From positions 1,501,001 through 1,565,000 of the forward strand of contig NC_081818.1 in the NCBI RefSeq assembly GCF_030704535.1: DNA of 64,000 bases, read 5' to 3'. The translations under genes and the position numbers were made by a program. Below the pieces are notes generated by a model that saw nothing but the letters and a program-made list of their open reading frames with translations, made no database searches and had not been told where the DNA came from. The stretch comes from Vitis vinifera. Lineage: Eukaryota > Streptophyta > Magnoliopsida > Vitales > Vitaceae. Numbering within the stretch: the first letter of the stretch is position 1; every line of letters starts with the position of its first letter. This document shows, in pieces, positions 46,600-57,699 of the stretch.

Positions 46600-47215
46600 A
46601 AAAGCATCAAATTGCTTTCTAGCTAGAAGATGCATTGAAGAGAAACAATACATAGGAATGAGCCACAGGCCCAAAGCATCTTCAAGCACTTAACCTTACG
46701 AGTCAAGTATTTTGCAATCAGAAAAAGGAAAAATGTATTTAGTTGGTGACTACAAGTTAAGCATCAATCGCACTTTTAATATAAGATATACAGAAAGAAA
46801 AGCCTCAAGATAAGCCAATATTTTCAAGGTTATACGAGTATGATTTTTCACTCAAACCATATATACTTGAGTATACTCTTGGGCCTGCACACACAAACCC
46901 TAGTATGTCCATACGTAAATCTCCATGTATATTGATACGAGTAATAAGAATTACTGTTGCTGAAAATCCCGCATTTGAAATCGATATCATAAATGTGGAC
47001 AATGATAACGAATTGATGAAAAATAAACATATGATATATAAATATTACATTTTGCACCCTACCTTTTTCTTGATTGTGCATATGGAAGGAATAAGGTAAT
47101 ACATGACATTCCCTTTCTTAATTTTTCCATCATCAATGGGAATACATGTTTGTACATCGATCCCAAAGATCAACTATATATAAACAACAATAATTCATCG
47201 ATGGGAACACATTTA
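46600..47215 (-). other. Orphan type I 3' flank (ghost module C)
   Basis: This is the third orphan copy, with CCCGCATTTGAAATCG, GCACCCTACC and GGGAATACATGTTTGTACAT. Similarity to the copy-9 flank ends near TTCATCG with no DUF538 gene after it. Confidence 0.6.
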
Positions 47216-48615
47216 AGATCAATTTATATCTTAAAAGTAATTTCATTCTCACTACCTTTTGTGATGCTAATTAGATAGTATGTTGTCTTAGTAGTAAAAG
47301 TTCTACATGTCATTATGTTTTTCTTGGATCAGATTCATCTTTTGGTCTTCAAATCTATTTCAATAGAAGTAACATCTCTAATTTATCTCATTTGAGATAG
47401 TGGAATTCCTTTTTCAATGACAACTTCTAATTAACATTCAAAGTGTCTTACACATGATTAAAAATCAAATCTATCATGCACATTAATCTAACATATAAAA
47501 TTGGATTGTCATTTTATTAGGGAATAGATAATAGTGCTCATCATCAAATCTCCTACTTAACTATAAATACTAGATGTTTTTATCCATCAATTATCAAGGG
47601 AATCCTTTGAAAAATTTACGTTCAAGTTGTGAGTTCACCATTTGCCACTCACAAACTTGATATGGCCTCAAAAGGTAACCTTGACCAAGCAGTAAATGAT
47701 AATTCAAAAGCTCAAAGTGAATCAAATGTATTAAAGCTTAATGTAAGCAACTTCAGCATAGCCTAAATATCAATAATCCAAGCATGACAATGTCTAATTA
47801 ATCATTTCATAACAAGAGAATTGCAATAATTGGGGTCGAACTTTGAAAAATGCATGCCTATATTCCATATTCAAGGGTAAATGAAGCTTAAAATCCGTTG
47901 TTACATTTGATATTTAATACAATCAATTGCATAACACTTGGATTGGTTTTTATATTCCCCTTATTTCCTTCTTCTAAGATTGCATATATAGAATTGTAAA
48001 TTATGTTCTTCAAATAATAAGAGAGTGAAATTGCATTTGCATTATTCAATTCTTGTATTATGAACCTTTCTTGACCTGGCCCAACTCAACCTGAATCTAA
48101 CCAAATCTTGGGGTAGCTTGTGTAATTATTTGTAATATTAAGGTTGAGTTTGGAACGAGTTTTTTCAACCCAACTTAATTCATGTTGGGATCATGCTAAT
48201 ATTTGGGCAACCCAAGCTAAACGTGAATCCAATTCATTATTTTCATAATATTTATAATTTTATTTTCTTGTATGATATCGCTCATTCTATTTTTTTCTTT
48301 TAATTTTAAAGAAAAATGTCAAAATTGTAATTACATCATATACTATTTCTTTTTTCTAAAAGGATAGATAAACTTATTTTTAACTTCTTGTTATATCTTG
48401 AATATATTATTTTATTTACTATTAAAATTTTGACATAAATATATAGAAAAAGTTCTATGAAAACATTGTGGATGAGCTCAATCCAACTTAACCTAACTTG
48501 TGTTGCCATCCAGCATCCGAACTCCTATATGAGTGGGATGGCTTAGATTTCGAGTACATGGCATAGAGCAGCGCTAAGCTTCTAAATACTCCAAAATCTT
48601 TGTCTTCAACTCCCT

Positions 48616-49131
48616 TCATAAAAAAAGGTTTGATCTAAGCTTCCTTACTTGCTCACCACCACATTGGAAGCCACACCCACATTGAGGGCTCTCCTCAAAG
48701 TAGTCAATGGGAAATACGGAGGACAAAACTCCCACAGAGAAAACAAGATTATCTCCGTCCCGGACGATCTCTACTATCTCCTTCCACACCAAGAACAGCT
48801 TTGTGTAAACACCCTCCAAGCTGGATAGCTTGCCATTTGATATGTAGCCTTTGATAGTGGGCAAGTATTTCAAATGGTAGGAGCTTTTGAGAGAGTAGCT
48901 GCAGGTATCATTGAAATAGACTGAGAATTTACCTGTGGTGATGTTGAGGTCATAGTCTGTGATCCCTTTGGGAAGAAGGCCAACTGGGAAGTTGTAGTCC
49001 TCAAGAACCTCATATGCTGTTCGGATGTCAATGGAGGAAATGGCTGGAGTACTTGACTGTATCAGGATCAGGCTGATCAGGATTGCGATTGCTGCTAGAG
49101 GAATCAATTTTAGGGTTGTGGCCGAAGCCAT
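48616..49131 (-). CDS. DUF538 protein, array copy 7 (171 aa)
   Basis: Start MASATTLKL at 49131. Signal peptide about 1-32, slightly longer core (PLAAIAILISLILI). Domain: YEVLEDYNFPVGLLPKG, YDLNITTGKFSVYF, CSYSLKSSYHLKY, PTIKGYISNGKLSSLEG, PQCGCGFQC. The tail is GGEQVRKLRSNLFL and stops; sisters go on with a PYEGS-like end, so three to four residues are missing through a change near the stop, where an A run lies. The frame is otherwise clean. Confidence 0.92.
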   Translation of the reverse strand: MASATTLKLIPLAAIAILISLILIQSSTPAISSIDIRTAYEVLEDYNFPVGLLPKGITDYDLNITTGKFSVYFNDTCSYSLKSSYHLKYLPTIKGYISNGKLSSLEGVYTKLFLVWKEIVEIVRDGDNLVFSVGVLSSVFPIDYFEESPQCGCGFQCGGEQVRKLRSNLFL

Positions 49132-49179
49132 CTCTCTCTATCTATTGGAAGGTTGTTGAAGCCTGAAGTTTGTCTGGTT

Positions 49180-49187
49180 CTCTTATA
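49180..49187 (-). promoter_or_regulatory. TATA box of DUF538 copy 7
   Basis: TATAAGAG on the minus strand, 49 bases above the start codon. Confidence 0.65.
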
Positions 49188-50934
49188 ACTTCTTGATTAG
49201 GGCTGAAGCGCAAGCCAAAACAATAATTTCAAAAAGCAATCATAAGGTGTTGAAAGTTTGGTTCAAAATATCTTTATAAATAAGCCCAAAAAGTGCTTAC
49301 CCAAGAAGCGTTAATAGCGAAAACGCATCCAAAAACTTTTATGGAGATTAGAAAAGAACGGTTTCTTCTCAATGTTCTTATATATATGCTTATTATAGGG
49401 ACATTTTGAGTTGGGCTGAGCATGAGAGAAAAGTTTTGACTGCGCTAGGGTTTGTTTAGTTTTGGTTGGGCTCATATATATTGAGCTTTGACTAATGGTT
49501 CTATCCCACCCTTGTTTGTTGGTATTATTTGGGGTAACAAATTCTCAAATTGTGGGAAATTGCGCTCTATCCGCATCCATAAGCAAAACTTTGTGTAAGG
49601 CCAGCTAAGTCTTTCTTATAAGCACAATTTTGTGTGAGACTAGGTAAGTCTTTCTTAGACTCAGGTAGCTCATCTCTAAAGTTGTGAAAAGTAACATTAA
49701 TTTGATATCATAGAGAAAAATGGTGGCCACTAAAAATGACTTCATGAAAAAAAAAAAATGGTCCAAGTTACTTATACATTGCCTTAGGTTTGGTTTGTAC
49801 TCAAGTTTTATTTACTTATATTTGCATTTCATTTTTTTTTTTACCTCAATCTCATTTCTTTGTATTTCCATTCAATGTTTAAAATTTGATGATATATATT
49901 GACAACTTAAATTTGGACTTTGGTATGGTACCTATTCGGTATTATATCATTTCTCCGGGAGAATATAGTATATTTTAATATTAGTTAACTTGAAGAGGCA
50001 TACATAGAAGTATTTGTCTCATGGAAGAATTCTAAAAATCCCTTTGCTTTCTATGTTTGGAAAAATGAGGATCTTTAAGAATGAGACCATTGTAATATTT
50101 GAGAGTCCTTTATAATAATAATTTACAACCAAATCGTATCTTAATGCTTGTTTTGGTCTCTGTAAGATTTTTTCATTACCATTGTCATAAATTTATCATT
50201 GTAAAAAACCCTTGGTGTAATAGAATAAAACTAATAATTTGTTGAGAACTCTTTAGGCGTTTGGAGAAGCTAGCATATACATGGAGTGATGGTGCAATTT
50301 TGAGCCCTTTCTTGCAAAGCATCTTGCAAATAGCTCCAAATCTTACCCTGCGAGATTAATTAGTGTTGATGTTGTGGATCTAGCACATGTGAGATGGACG
50401 GGTGGATAGCTTGATTTTTGGGTAGCACAGCTCACACGTATAGTGGATCTGTGTGTTTGTTAACAATATATAATACGAAATAATAAGAAACATTATAGCA
50501 ATTTTGGATGCATAAAAATCTAATGAAAATTAATAGAATCGAAAATTAATCAAGTAGTATTACTTTTTACCTTGATCTATGATACAAATTATGAACTTGA
50601 ATTACTTTATTAATCATTAAGTCAAAATCTTTAAGTTGCTACTTATTTAATTGATAGGAAAGTAAGTTGTGCATGGTTATTTTCAAAGTAGTACAACCTT
50701 AGAACATTTTTTTTTGCCTTTGGACCTCAATTAAAATTATATATATATATATATACACACGTCTTCTCATCTAGTCTTTTTAAATCCACGTAGGTTACTT
50801 TGAAATTAATTTCACCTTATCAAAGATTCATAGAAGTTATGCTTTGATCATTCATTGCACCTTATCATAAATTTATGTAGGTTACCGTCTTTATTTCCTT
50901 TCTACCTCTCTAGATCATTACATCTTATCAAATA

Positions 50935-50991
<57 letters not shown>

Positions 50992-53900
50992 TTATTTATT
51001 TATTTATCAAAGATTCCTATCAATTATGTCTTTGTTTTCTTTCTACCTCTCCATATCATTATGTACAATTATATGATTATAATTATTTACATTTCATAAA
51101 TGGAGGAAGAAAGAAAAATGATGTCTCTTCAAATCATGGAAACGACAAAGGAATTTTTAAATTTTCTACATTACAAAATTAGTCTTCTAATACAAGACTC
51201 TTGGATGCCTTGATAAATCGGTTCACCTAACAATCTTTTCATTTACATTTGGAAAGGAATAAATCTATAATAAATTTAAATATAATTGTGTATGACCATA
51301 AGTTATAGAAAGTGCTAACATGTTTCCCTTTTTGGAGCCTCATTCTTTTTTCATCTTCATGAGTTTGAATTGTGACTTTAAGAATCTCCAACTCTGAAAA
51401 TATCTACAAATTAATAAAAAAAAATTAAAGAGCGTCAGATAATATTATCAATAATGGTTTAGTGTTAATCTAGGTTAAGATGCATATTAATCACCATGTT
51501 AGTGTATTTTATTTAGTTGACAATTTTGTTCTTTTTTCTAATGAGATGCAACTTACTTCCTTGGGTCTTATTCGTCTCAAGACAACTCAAACTTCATCGC
51601 ATTTGGATTCGTGTTGTATGTATCTATGGTAGGCAAAAGGATTGGAATGACTAGCACAAGAAATTAGGAAAAGAATACTTATTTTCTAATTTGATTTCTA
51701 TTTTTTTTCATTCCAAAATTTATTTTTGGTAATTAGTTTTAAAATTGGTTTTATCTTTAAATTGGTGTTTGATTCTAAAAAAGAAATTTTGAAATGTTTT
51801 TTTTTTGGTAATTTTTAAAATTATTTATCTTTGAATTAGAAAACTCTCCATAATTCTAGAAAGGATTTATAAATATAAATAGAGATATTTTATTTAAAAT
51901 AAGGGTTGGCTTTCTCTAAGAGAGCATTGCCATTAATCAAAGTTGGATCTTCCAACTCTCAAACTTTTAAGATCTTTATTGAGAATAACTTTTGGTTTCA
52001 ACAAAGGTTAGAAACTTTGTCCCTTAAATAAAAAAGGTGACAAAATATTGAGACTGAAAATTTGCCTTTGCAGCTTTGACAAGGAGTCTAGTCTCATAAA
52101 AGATGAAATTCTAGTGACAAGGAAGAAAGAAAATTTGAAGACCTTTAAAAAACATATATCAATGCTTTGTACCATGAAAGTTATGAGATAAAATGTGAAG
52201 ATATAAGAATTAAGAAAATTTTAAAGAAAAAGAATTCTTGCATCGAATCTTTAGAATTTGAGAATTGTGATTTAAATAATAAAAAAAAATTATTATAAAA
52301 AAATGACACAAATTGTAAGATCAAGGAACTTATAGTTGAAAAAGAAAATCTAATTGAAAAAAATTAAGTTTCTTGAATATGAACACCATATGTGGTGATT
52401 ATAAATAATAGCCTTACTTTAGAGCTCCATCAACTTAAAAAGAATTTTGTGAGACAAAATGAAGTATTTCACTTTAATTCTAAAATTTTGAATAAAATTA
52501 TTGGGAAAGGGAAAGTATATGGGGTTAAGAGAGGTTTACCTTACTTAAGCATGTTTAAAACTCTTAAAAGTAGAAAGAATACCTTTGTTAAACCAAGAAA
52601 AAACTCTTCTTTTAAGGAATCATCCTCAAAGCAAGCCCCTAAGTGCACCACTTGTAATAAACTTGGGCAAGTGACCAACAAGTACTTTAGTAGACTCTTT
52701 GAAAAATATTAGTTTCATGATAATAGGTTAGTAAGTGAATTAAATTATCTTAAAAATCAAAATTGGTATATTAAGAAAAGTGGTAAATATTATACTAAGT
52801 CTAAGAAGAGAGAGAGTTCATTTAGCACTATCTTTAAAATTAGGCTAATTTGAATTAGATAGGAAAGAAGACCTAGTTGCACTTTAAGGTATTAGTCTAG
52901 TAATTTTTAAGTCCTCTACTTTATATCCTCTTAGGAGTTGATCACCTAGGAAATCTTTAGTCGCTTCCCCCCTAGTTACATATTTTGTTCCATAGTCTAA
53001 GGCCTAGTCTTAGTGTTTTATCCTTAGCCCTAGAATTATGTCTTTTTAGGAGTCTTTGAGTCATTTTATTTTATTTTATTTTATTTTGTGCTTTTATTTA
53101 GGACTTCTTTTTTAACCATTCTTAATGATCTAGGTATATGATTTAGGGGGAGCTTATCATTTCTTGAATCTCATTTTTAGGGGGGAGTTAGTTACTCTTT
53201 AGAGTATGCTTTGTATTATAGATCAAGGTTGTATTTCCTCTAGATTTTAGGGTCTTGTGTTTAGGCAAATAAATATTTTTAAGGTTTCTAATATTTAGAT
53301 TCATGTCCCTGGAAAATTCTTGAATCTCATATACGTCCTCCACTTCAAATATTAGGAGAGTGAAATTTCACTTGCATTATTCAATTCTTGTATTATAAAC
53401 CTCTTTAGCCCAACCCAAGTTGAATATAACCTAATCCTTGGGGATCTTGTGTAATTATTTTTAATATTAAGGTTAAGTTTTGATTAAGTTTTTTCAACCC
53501 AAATTTAATTCATGTTAGGATCAAGTCAATATTTGGGCAACCCAAGCTAAACAAGAATCCCATTTACCATTTTCATAATATTTATAATTTTATTTTCTTA
53601 TATAATAACATTCATTCTATTTTTTTATTCTTTTAAAGAAAAATGTCAAAATTGTAATTACATCCTATGCTATTTTATTTTTCAAAAAGGAAAATTTTAT
53701 TTTTAACTTCTTGTTATTATCAATAAAATTATTTTATTTACAATTTAAATTTTGACATAAACATATAGAAAAGTTCTAAAAAACATTATGGATGAGCACA
53801 ATCCTACTTGACCCAACTTTAATTTGATTTTGATGCATATAACCTAATCAACCTGATCAACATGAGCTTAGAAAAATGAAATTAAGTAGGGCTTAAGTTG

Positions 53901-54533
53901 AGTACCTTGGATCAAAGATAGACTTAAGTTGAATGTTTATTGATTTGGACTGAGTTTAGGTTAGCTAAAACCTTACTCAGTAAGCCATGAGTTGCGGACC
54001 TAATTATTTTCTAATGCTTTTGATATTTGAAGGGCAAGATAAGGTTTAATGACATTCAAGTATTAATAATACCGATATTGGTTGACGTAACCCAATAGGC
54101 ATGAGTCGTGGACATAATTATTTTCTAATGCTTTTAATATTTGAAGAGCAAGATAAGGTCTAATGATGTTCAAATATTTCAATTAAATTTAAGTATTAGG
54201 TTCTATTCAGATTTAAGTTAAACTATTATCTCATCCTATCTCAAACTAAAAAAAATAAATGCCACCTTAATCAACTTGACCATGGACTACAAGTATCAAC
54301 AATCAAACAAAAGCAAATCAACCAAACTTTTAAATAACTTATATATGTGAATAAAAAACATCATTTTGTTTACATCTCGCTCCCCACTTTTCTTCCATCA
54401 ATGTTAAACCTATAGATAGTCTTCACTATTGAAACTTGTGTTGCCATCCAGCATCCAACTCTGGATGGCTTAGATTTCCAGTACAAGGTATAGAGCAGCG
54501 GCTAAGTTTCTAAATACTCCAAAATGTTTGTCT
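49188..54533. other. Spacer between DUF538 copies 7 and 8
   Basis: After the copy-7 5' flank there is unique AT-rich DNA to about 50380, then modules shared with 38.6-39.6 kb (50390-51490) including AT and TTTA runs at 50938-51006. The copia-type fossil (51497-53335) follows, then the type II 3' flank of copy 8 (53340-54533). In that flank a block of about 65 bases (CTAATTATTTTCTAATGCTT onward) is doubled, near 53998 and 54114. No ghost module is present in this spacer. Confidence 0.65.
51497..53335 (+). mobile_element. Copia-type LTR retrotransposon fossil, 5' LTR plus gag remnant
   Basis: The LTR at 51497-52003 begins TGTTAGTGTA and ends GGTTTCAACA. Downstream, gag-like coding remains are seen at about 52050-52720, with a zinc-knuckle-like CTTCNKLGQVTNKYF. 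Then comes a T-rich non-coding part with GGGGGAGCTT and GGGGGGAGTT, and a piece matching 43838-43945. The left border is secure: the sister unit near 39650 reads through the site (AATCACTCAATTG) without an insert. Most of the enzyme region is absent; the element is broken in several places and old. Confidence 0.65.
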
Positions 54534-55058
54534 TCAACTCCCTTCATAAGGAGAAACGAAAGGGTTTATTCTAGGCATCCTTACTTGCCCACCACCACAT
54601 TGGAAGCCACACCCACATTGAGGACTTTCTTCAAAGTAGTCGATGGGAAATACGGAGAACAAAACTCCCACAGAGAAAAAAAGTTCATCCCCGTACCGGA
54701 GGATCTCTACTATCTGCATCCACATGAAGAACACCCTGACATAAATACCCTCCAAGGTAGATAGCTTGCCATTTGATATGTAACCTTCGATAGTGGGCAT
54801 GTACTTCAATTGGTATGAGCTTTCAAGAGAGAAGCTGCAGGTATCATTGAAATAGGCTGAGAATTTACCTGTAGTGATGTTGAGGTCATAGCCTTTGACC
54901 CCTTTGGGAAGAAGGCCGACTGGGAAGTTGTAGTCCTCAAGAACCTCATATGCTGTTCGGTTCTCAAGGGAGGAGCTGGCTGGAGTTGAATGTATCAGGA
55001 TTAGGTAGATCAGGGTTGCTGCGAAAGGAATCAATCTTTGGGTTGTGGCTGAACCCAT
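54534..55058 (-). CDS. DUF538 protein, array copy 8 (174 aa)
   Basis: Start MGSATTQRLIPFAATL at 55058, matching sisters; a further in-frame ATG at 55163 lies upstream in the old promoter and is rejected. Signal peptide about 1-30. Domain: YEVLEDYNFPVGLLPKG, YDLNITTGKFSAYF, CSFSLESSYQLKYMPTIEG, PQCGCGFQC; tail GGGQVRMPRINPFVSPYEGS, with MPRI for KLRT. The coding frame is whole. The promoter is altered: where sisters read CTATAAGAG this copy reads CTAAGAGG (55109-55118), losing the TATA core, so expression may be weak or start elsewhere. Confidence 0.92.
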   Translation of the reverse strand: MGSATTQRLIPFAATLIYLILIHSTPASSSLENRTAYEVLEDYNFPVGLLPKGVKGYDLNITTGKFSAYFNDTCSFSLESSYQLKYMPTIEGYISNGKLSTLEGIYVRVFFMWMQIVEILRYGDELFFSVGVLFSVFPIDYFEESPQCGCGFQCGGGQVRMPRINPFVSPYEGS

Positions 55059-57000
55059 CTCTTCTCTGTCTATGGGAAGATTGTTGAAGCCTGAAGTTGG
55101 GCTGGTCCTCTTAGCTTGTTGATAAAGGCTAGTTAATGGAAGCCAGAACATTAATAATTTCAAAGAGCAATCATGGGGCGTTGAAAATTTGGTTCAACAT
55201 TATTAAATAACTTTATAAATAAGCTAAAATAAGGCTTATCCTAGAAGCAATACTGCAACATGCATCCAAAAACTTTTGTGGAGCTTAGAAAAGAACGGTT
55301 ACTTCTCAATGTTCTCATAAGCCCTATTACAGGGACATTTTGAGTTTGGCTGAGCATGAGAGAAATGGTTTGACCGCGCTAGGGTTAGTTTGGTTTGGGT
55401 TGGGCTCATATTGAGCTTTGAATAATGTTTCTATCCTATCCTTACTCGAGTTTGGTTTATTTGGGGTAACAAATTCTCAAATAGTGGGAAAATTGTTCTC
55501 GATCGGCATCCATAAGCACAACTTTGTGTACGACTGGCTAACTCTTGCTTAGACTTGGGTCTCAACTCTAAAGTTATTTTATGGTATTGACAACTTTTTA
55601 ACATCATAAAAGAAAAATAGTGGCCAATGAAAAACGAATATAGCCAAAATATTTAAGGTTATGTTTGGTTCCTAGAAAATTTGAAGAAAAATGTAAAGGA
55701 AAGAAAATACAAAAGAAAAGTAGAAGGAAAGAAAAAACGAAAGAAAATAAAAAAAATAGATTAAAAGTTGATAAATTATTTTTTTTGTTACTTCAAACTC
55801 ATTTTATTTATTTTAACTCATCAATATAAAGATTAAATAATTTAAAAATACATAAGTTTTTAATTAGCTTTAATTATATTTGATTTTTGTTGATATTTTT
55901 CATAGGACAACCAAACATGAAAAAATAATTTTCTTTTGTATTTTTTTTTCCTTCCTTAGTATTTTTCGGAAACCAGACATAACCTAATAGTTTTGTTTTT
56001 TTAACCTCAATCTCATTTCTTTATATCTTTATTCAATGTTTTGAATTTAACTATACATATTGACAACTTAGGACTTTGATATAGTACTTGTTCAATATGA
56101 TATTATTTTTCTAGGAGAGTATAGTAATACTAAAACTTATTCAATATGATATCATTTTTCTAGGAGAATATAGTATATTTTAATATTAATTAACCCAAAA
56201 GAGGTGTATGGAAGAATTCAAAAATTCCTTTTGCTTTCTAGGTTTGGAAAAATATGGACCTTTAAGATCGATCATGTTGTAGTGTATGCAAGGAGTGATG
56301 GTGAATTTTGAACTCTTTCTTGCAAAGCATCTTGTAGGCAGCTCCACATCTCACCTAGCGAGATTGATTGGTGTAGATGTGGTGGATCTAGCAATGTGAG
56401 AATGGGATTCACACCTGTGATATGGACAGGTGGATAATTTGATTTTTGAGCGGCATAGTTCACACGTGTAGTGGATTAGCGTGTTTTATTAAAATATGGA
56501 ATACAAAACGTTGTGGATTTCAGTTTTGGATGCATAAAAATCTAATGGATCAAAATTGACAAAACAGAAAATTAATCAAGTAATATTATATTTTGCTTTG
56601 GGATCCATGGTACGAAATAAAAACTTGAGACGCTTTATTAATCGAGTCAAAATCTTGAAGCTTCTACTCTCATTTGATTGATGGAAAAAAAAGAAGGGGC
56701 TGTGTGGTTATCTTCAAAGCAATACAATCTTGAAATTTTTTTTTAGAGCATGCATGCCTTGGTACCTCAACATATATATTAGAGCATGCATGCATACTCT
56801 CATCAAAGACCCTTTAAATTCATGTCATTACTTTTTCATTTATTTCACATTATCAAAGATTCATGTAGGTTACCCTTTCATTCATTACATGTCATCAAAT
56901 ATTCATGTAGTTAGGTTACAATTTATTTTCCTTCTACCTTTCCATACTATTATTATAATTATGTTATTATAATTATTTCTATTTCATAAATGATGAAAGA
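55059..57000. other. 5' flank of DUF538 copy 8 and shared modules
   Basis: It contains the copy-8 promoter side, a Tourist-like MITE (55657-55984), and modules shared with 38.6-39.1 and 50.4-51.0 kb (56380-57000). No gene; the frames at 56272-56463 and 56730-56972 are readings of these modules. Confidence 0.6.
55657..55984. mobile_element. Tourist-like (PIF/Harbinger) MITE, 328 bp
   Basis: It begins GGTTATGTTTGGTTCC and ends GGAAACCAGACATAACC, inverted ends with few mismatches. TAA lies directly on each side, the three-base duplication expected for the group. The interior is AT-rich and non-coding. Its ends match those of the 1.5-kb element at 13867-26751, so both belong to one family. Confidence 0.85.
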
Positions 57001-57699
57001 AACACTTGACAAGAAGGTTATCCTATTCAAGAGAAGGAGTTGTGAGAGGTGACTCTTGGGGATGCCTACAATTGAACATATTGACCATAAGGAGGAATGA
57101 GAAAGAAAGTGAAACTTGAGGAATAATTTGGAAAACAACTAAATTGTTGGAAGTACTAAGAAAAAAAAAAAAAAAAAGAGGTCAAGAACAATCCTACAAA
57201 GTTAGATTGGTTAAAAACAAACTCAAAAAGTCACAAAAAGACATGAAATGGCATGTTGGAGAGAGCTTATGCCCCAAAGGAAATGAAACTAAAATGAGCG
57301 CTAGAAGGTTTCTTATAGCCTTTGTCTATGTGGGAGTATTGGATGCAATGCTTGGAGCTAGATTAGCACTTGAGTGCTACCAGTGTTGGATATGACTTTG
57401 AGCATTTGAGCACTTCTAGCACTTGATGGGCATTGGAAGCCCACTAGAGCACTTGAGTGCTAAAAGGATCACTTGAGCACTTCAAAGAGTGCTTAAGCCC
57501 TCAATACCCCTTATCAAGTGATAAGGACAATAGTAGCGCTCCTTTGAGCAAATGAAATATCCTCTTTGATGTGAAAAACTTAAGAACTCAACCCCTTATA
57601 CCCTAAAAGACTTGGAAAAACATTAGAGATCAACAATGACAACCTAAGGCTCTAAAAATCCATAGAAACTCGAGTTATTAGCATGAATGAAAATAAATC

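Larger units (their letters stand above)
43617..48615. other. Spacer between DUF538 copies 6 and 7
   Basis: It holds the 5' flank of copy 6, a copia-type fossil (about 43838-45983), a GTTTTT-rich low-complexity patch near 46200-46240, the ghost module (46600-47215), a single copy of the 36-kb module (47220-47830), and the type II 3' flank of copy 7 (47870-48615). No host gene is supported. Confidence 0.65.
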
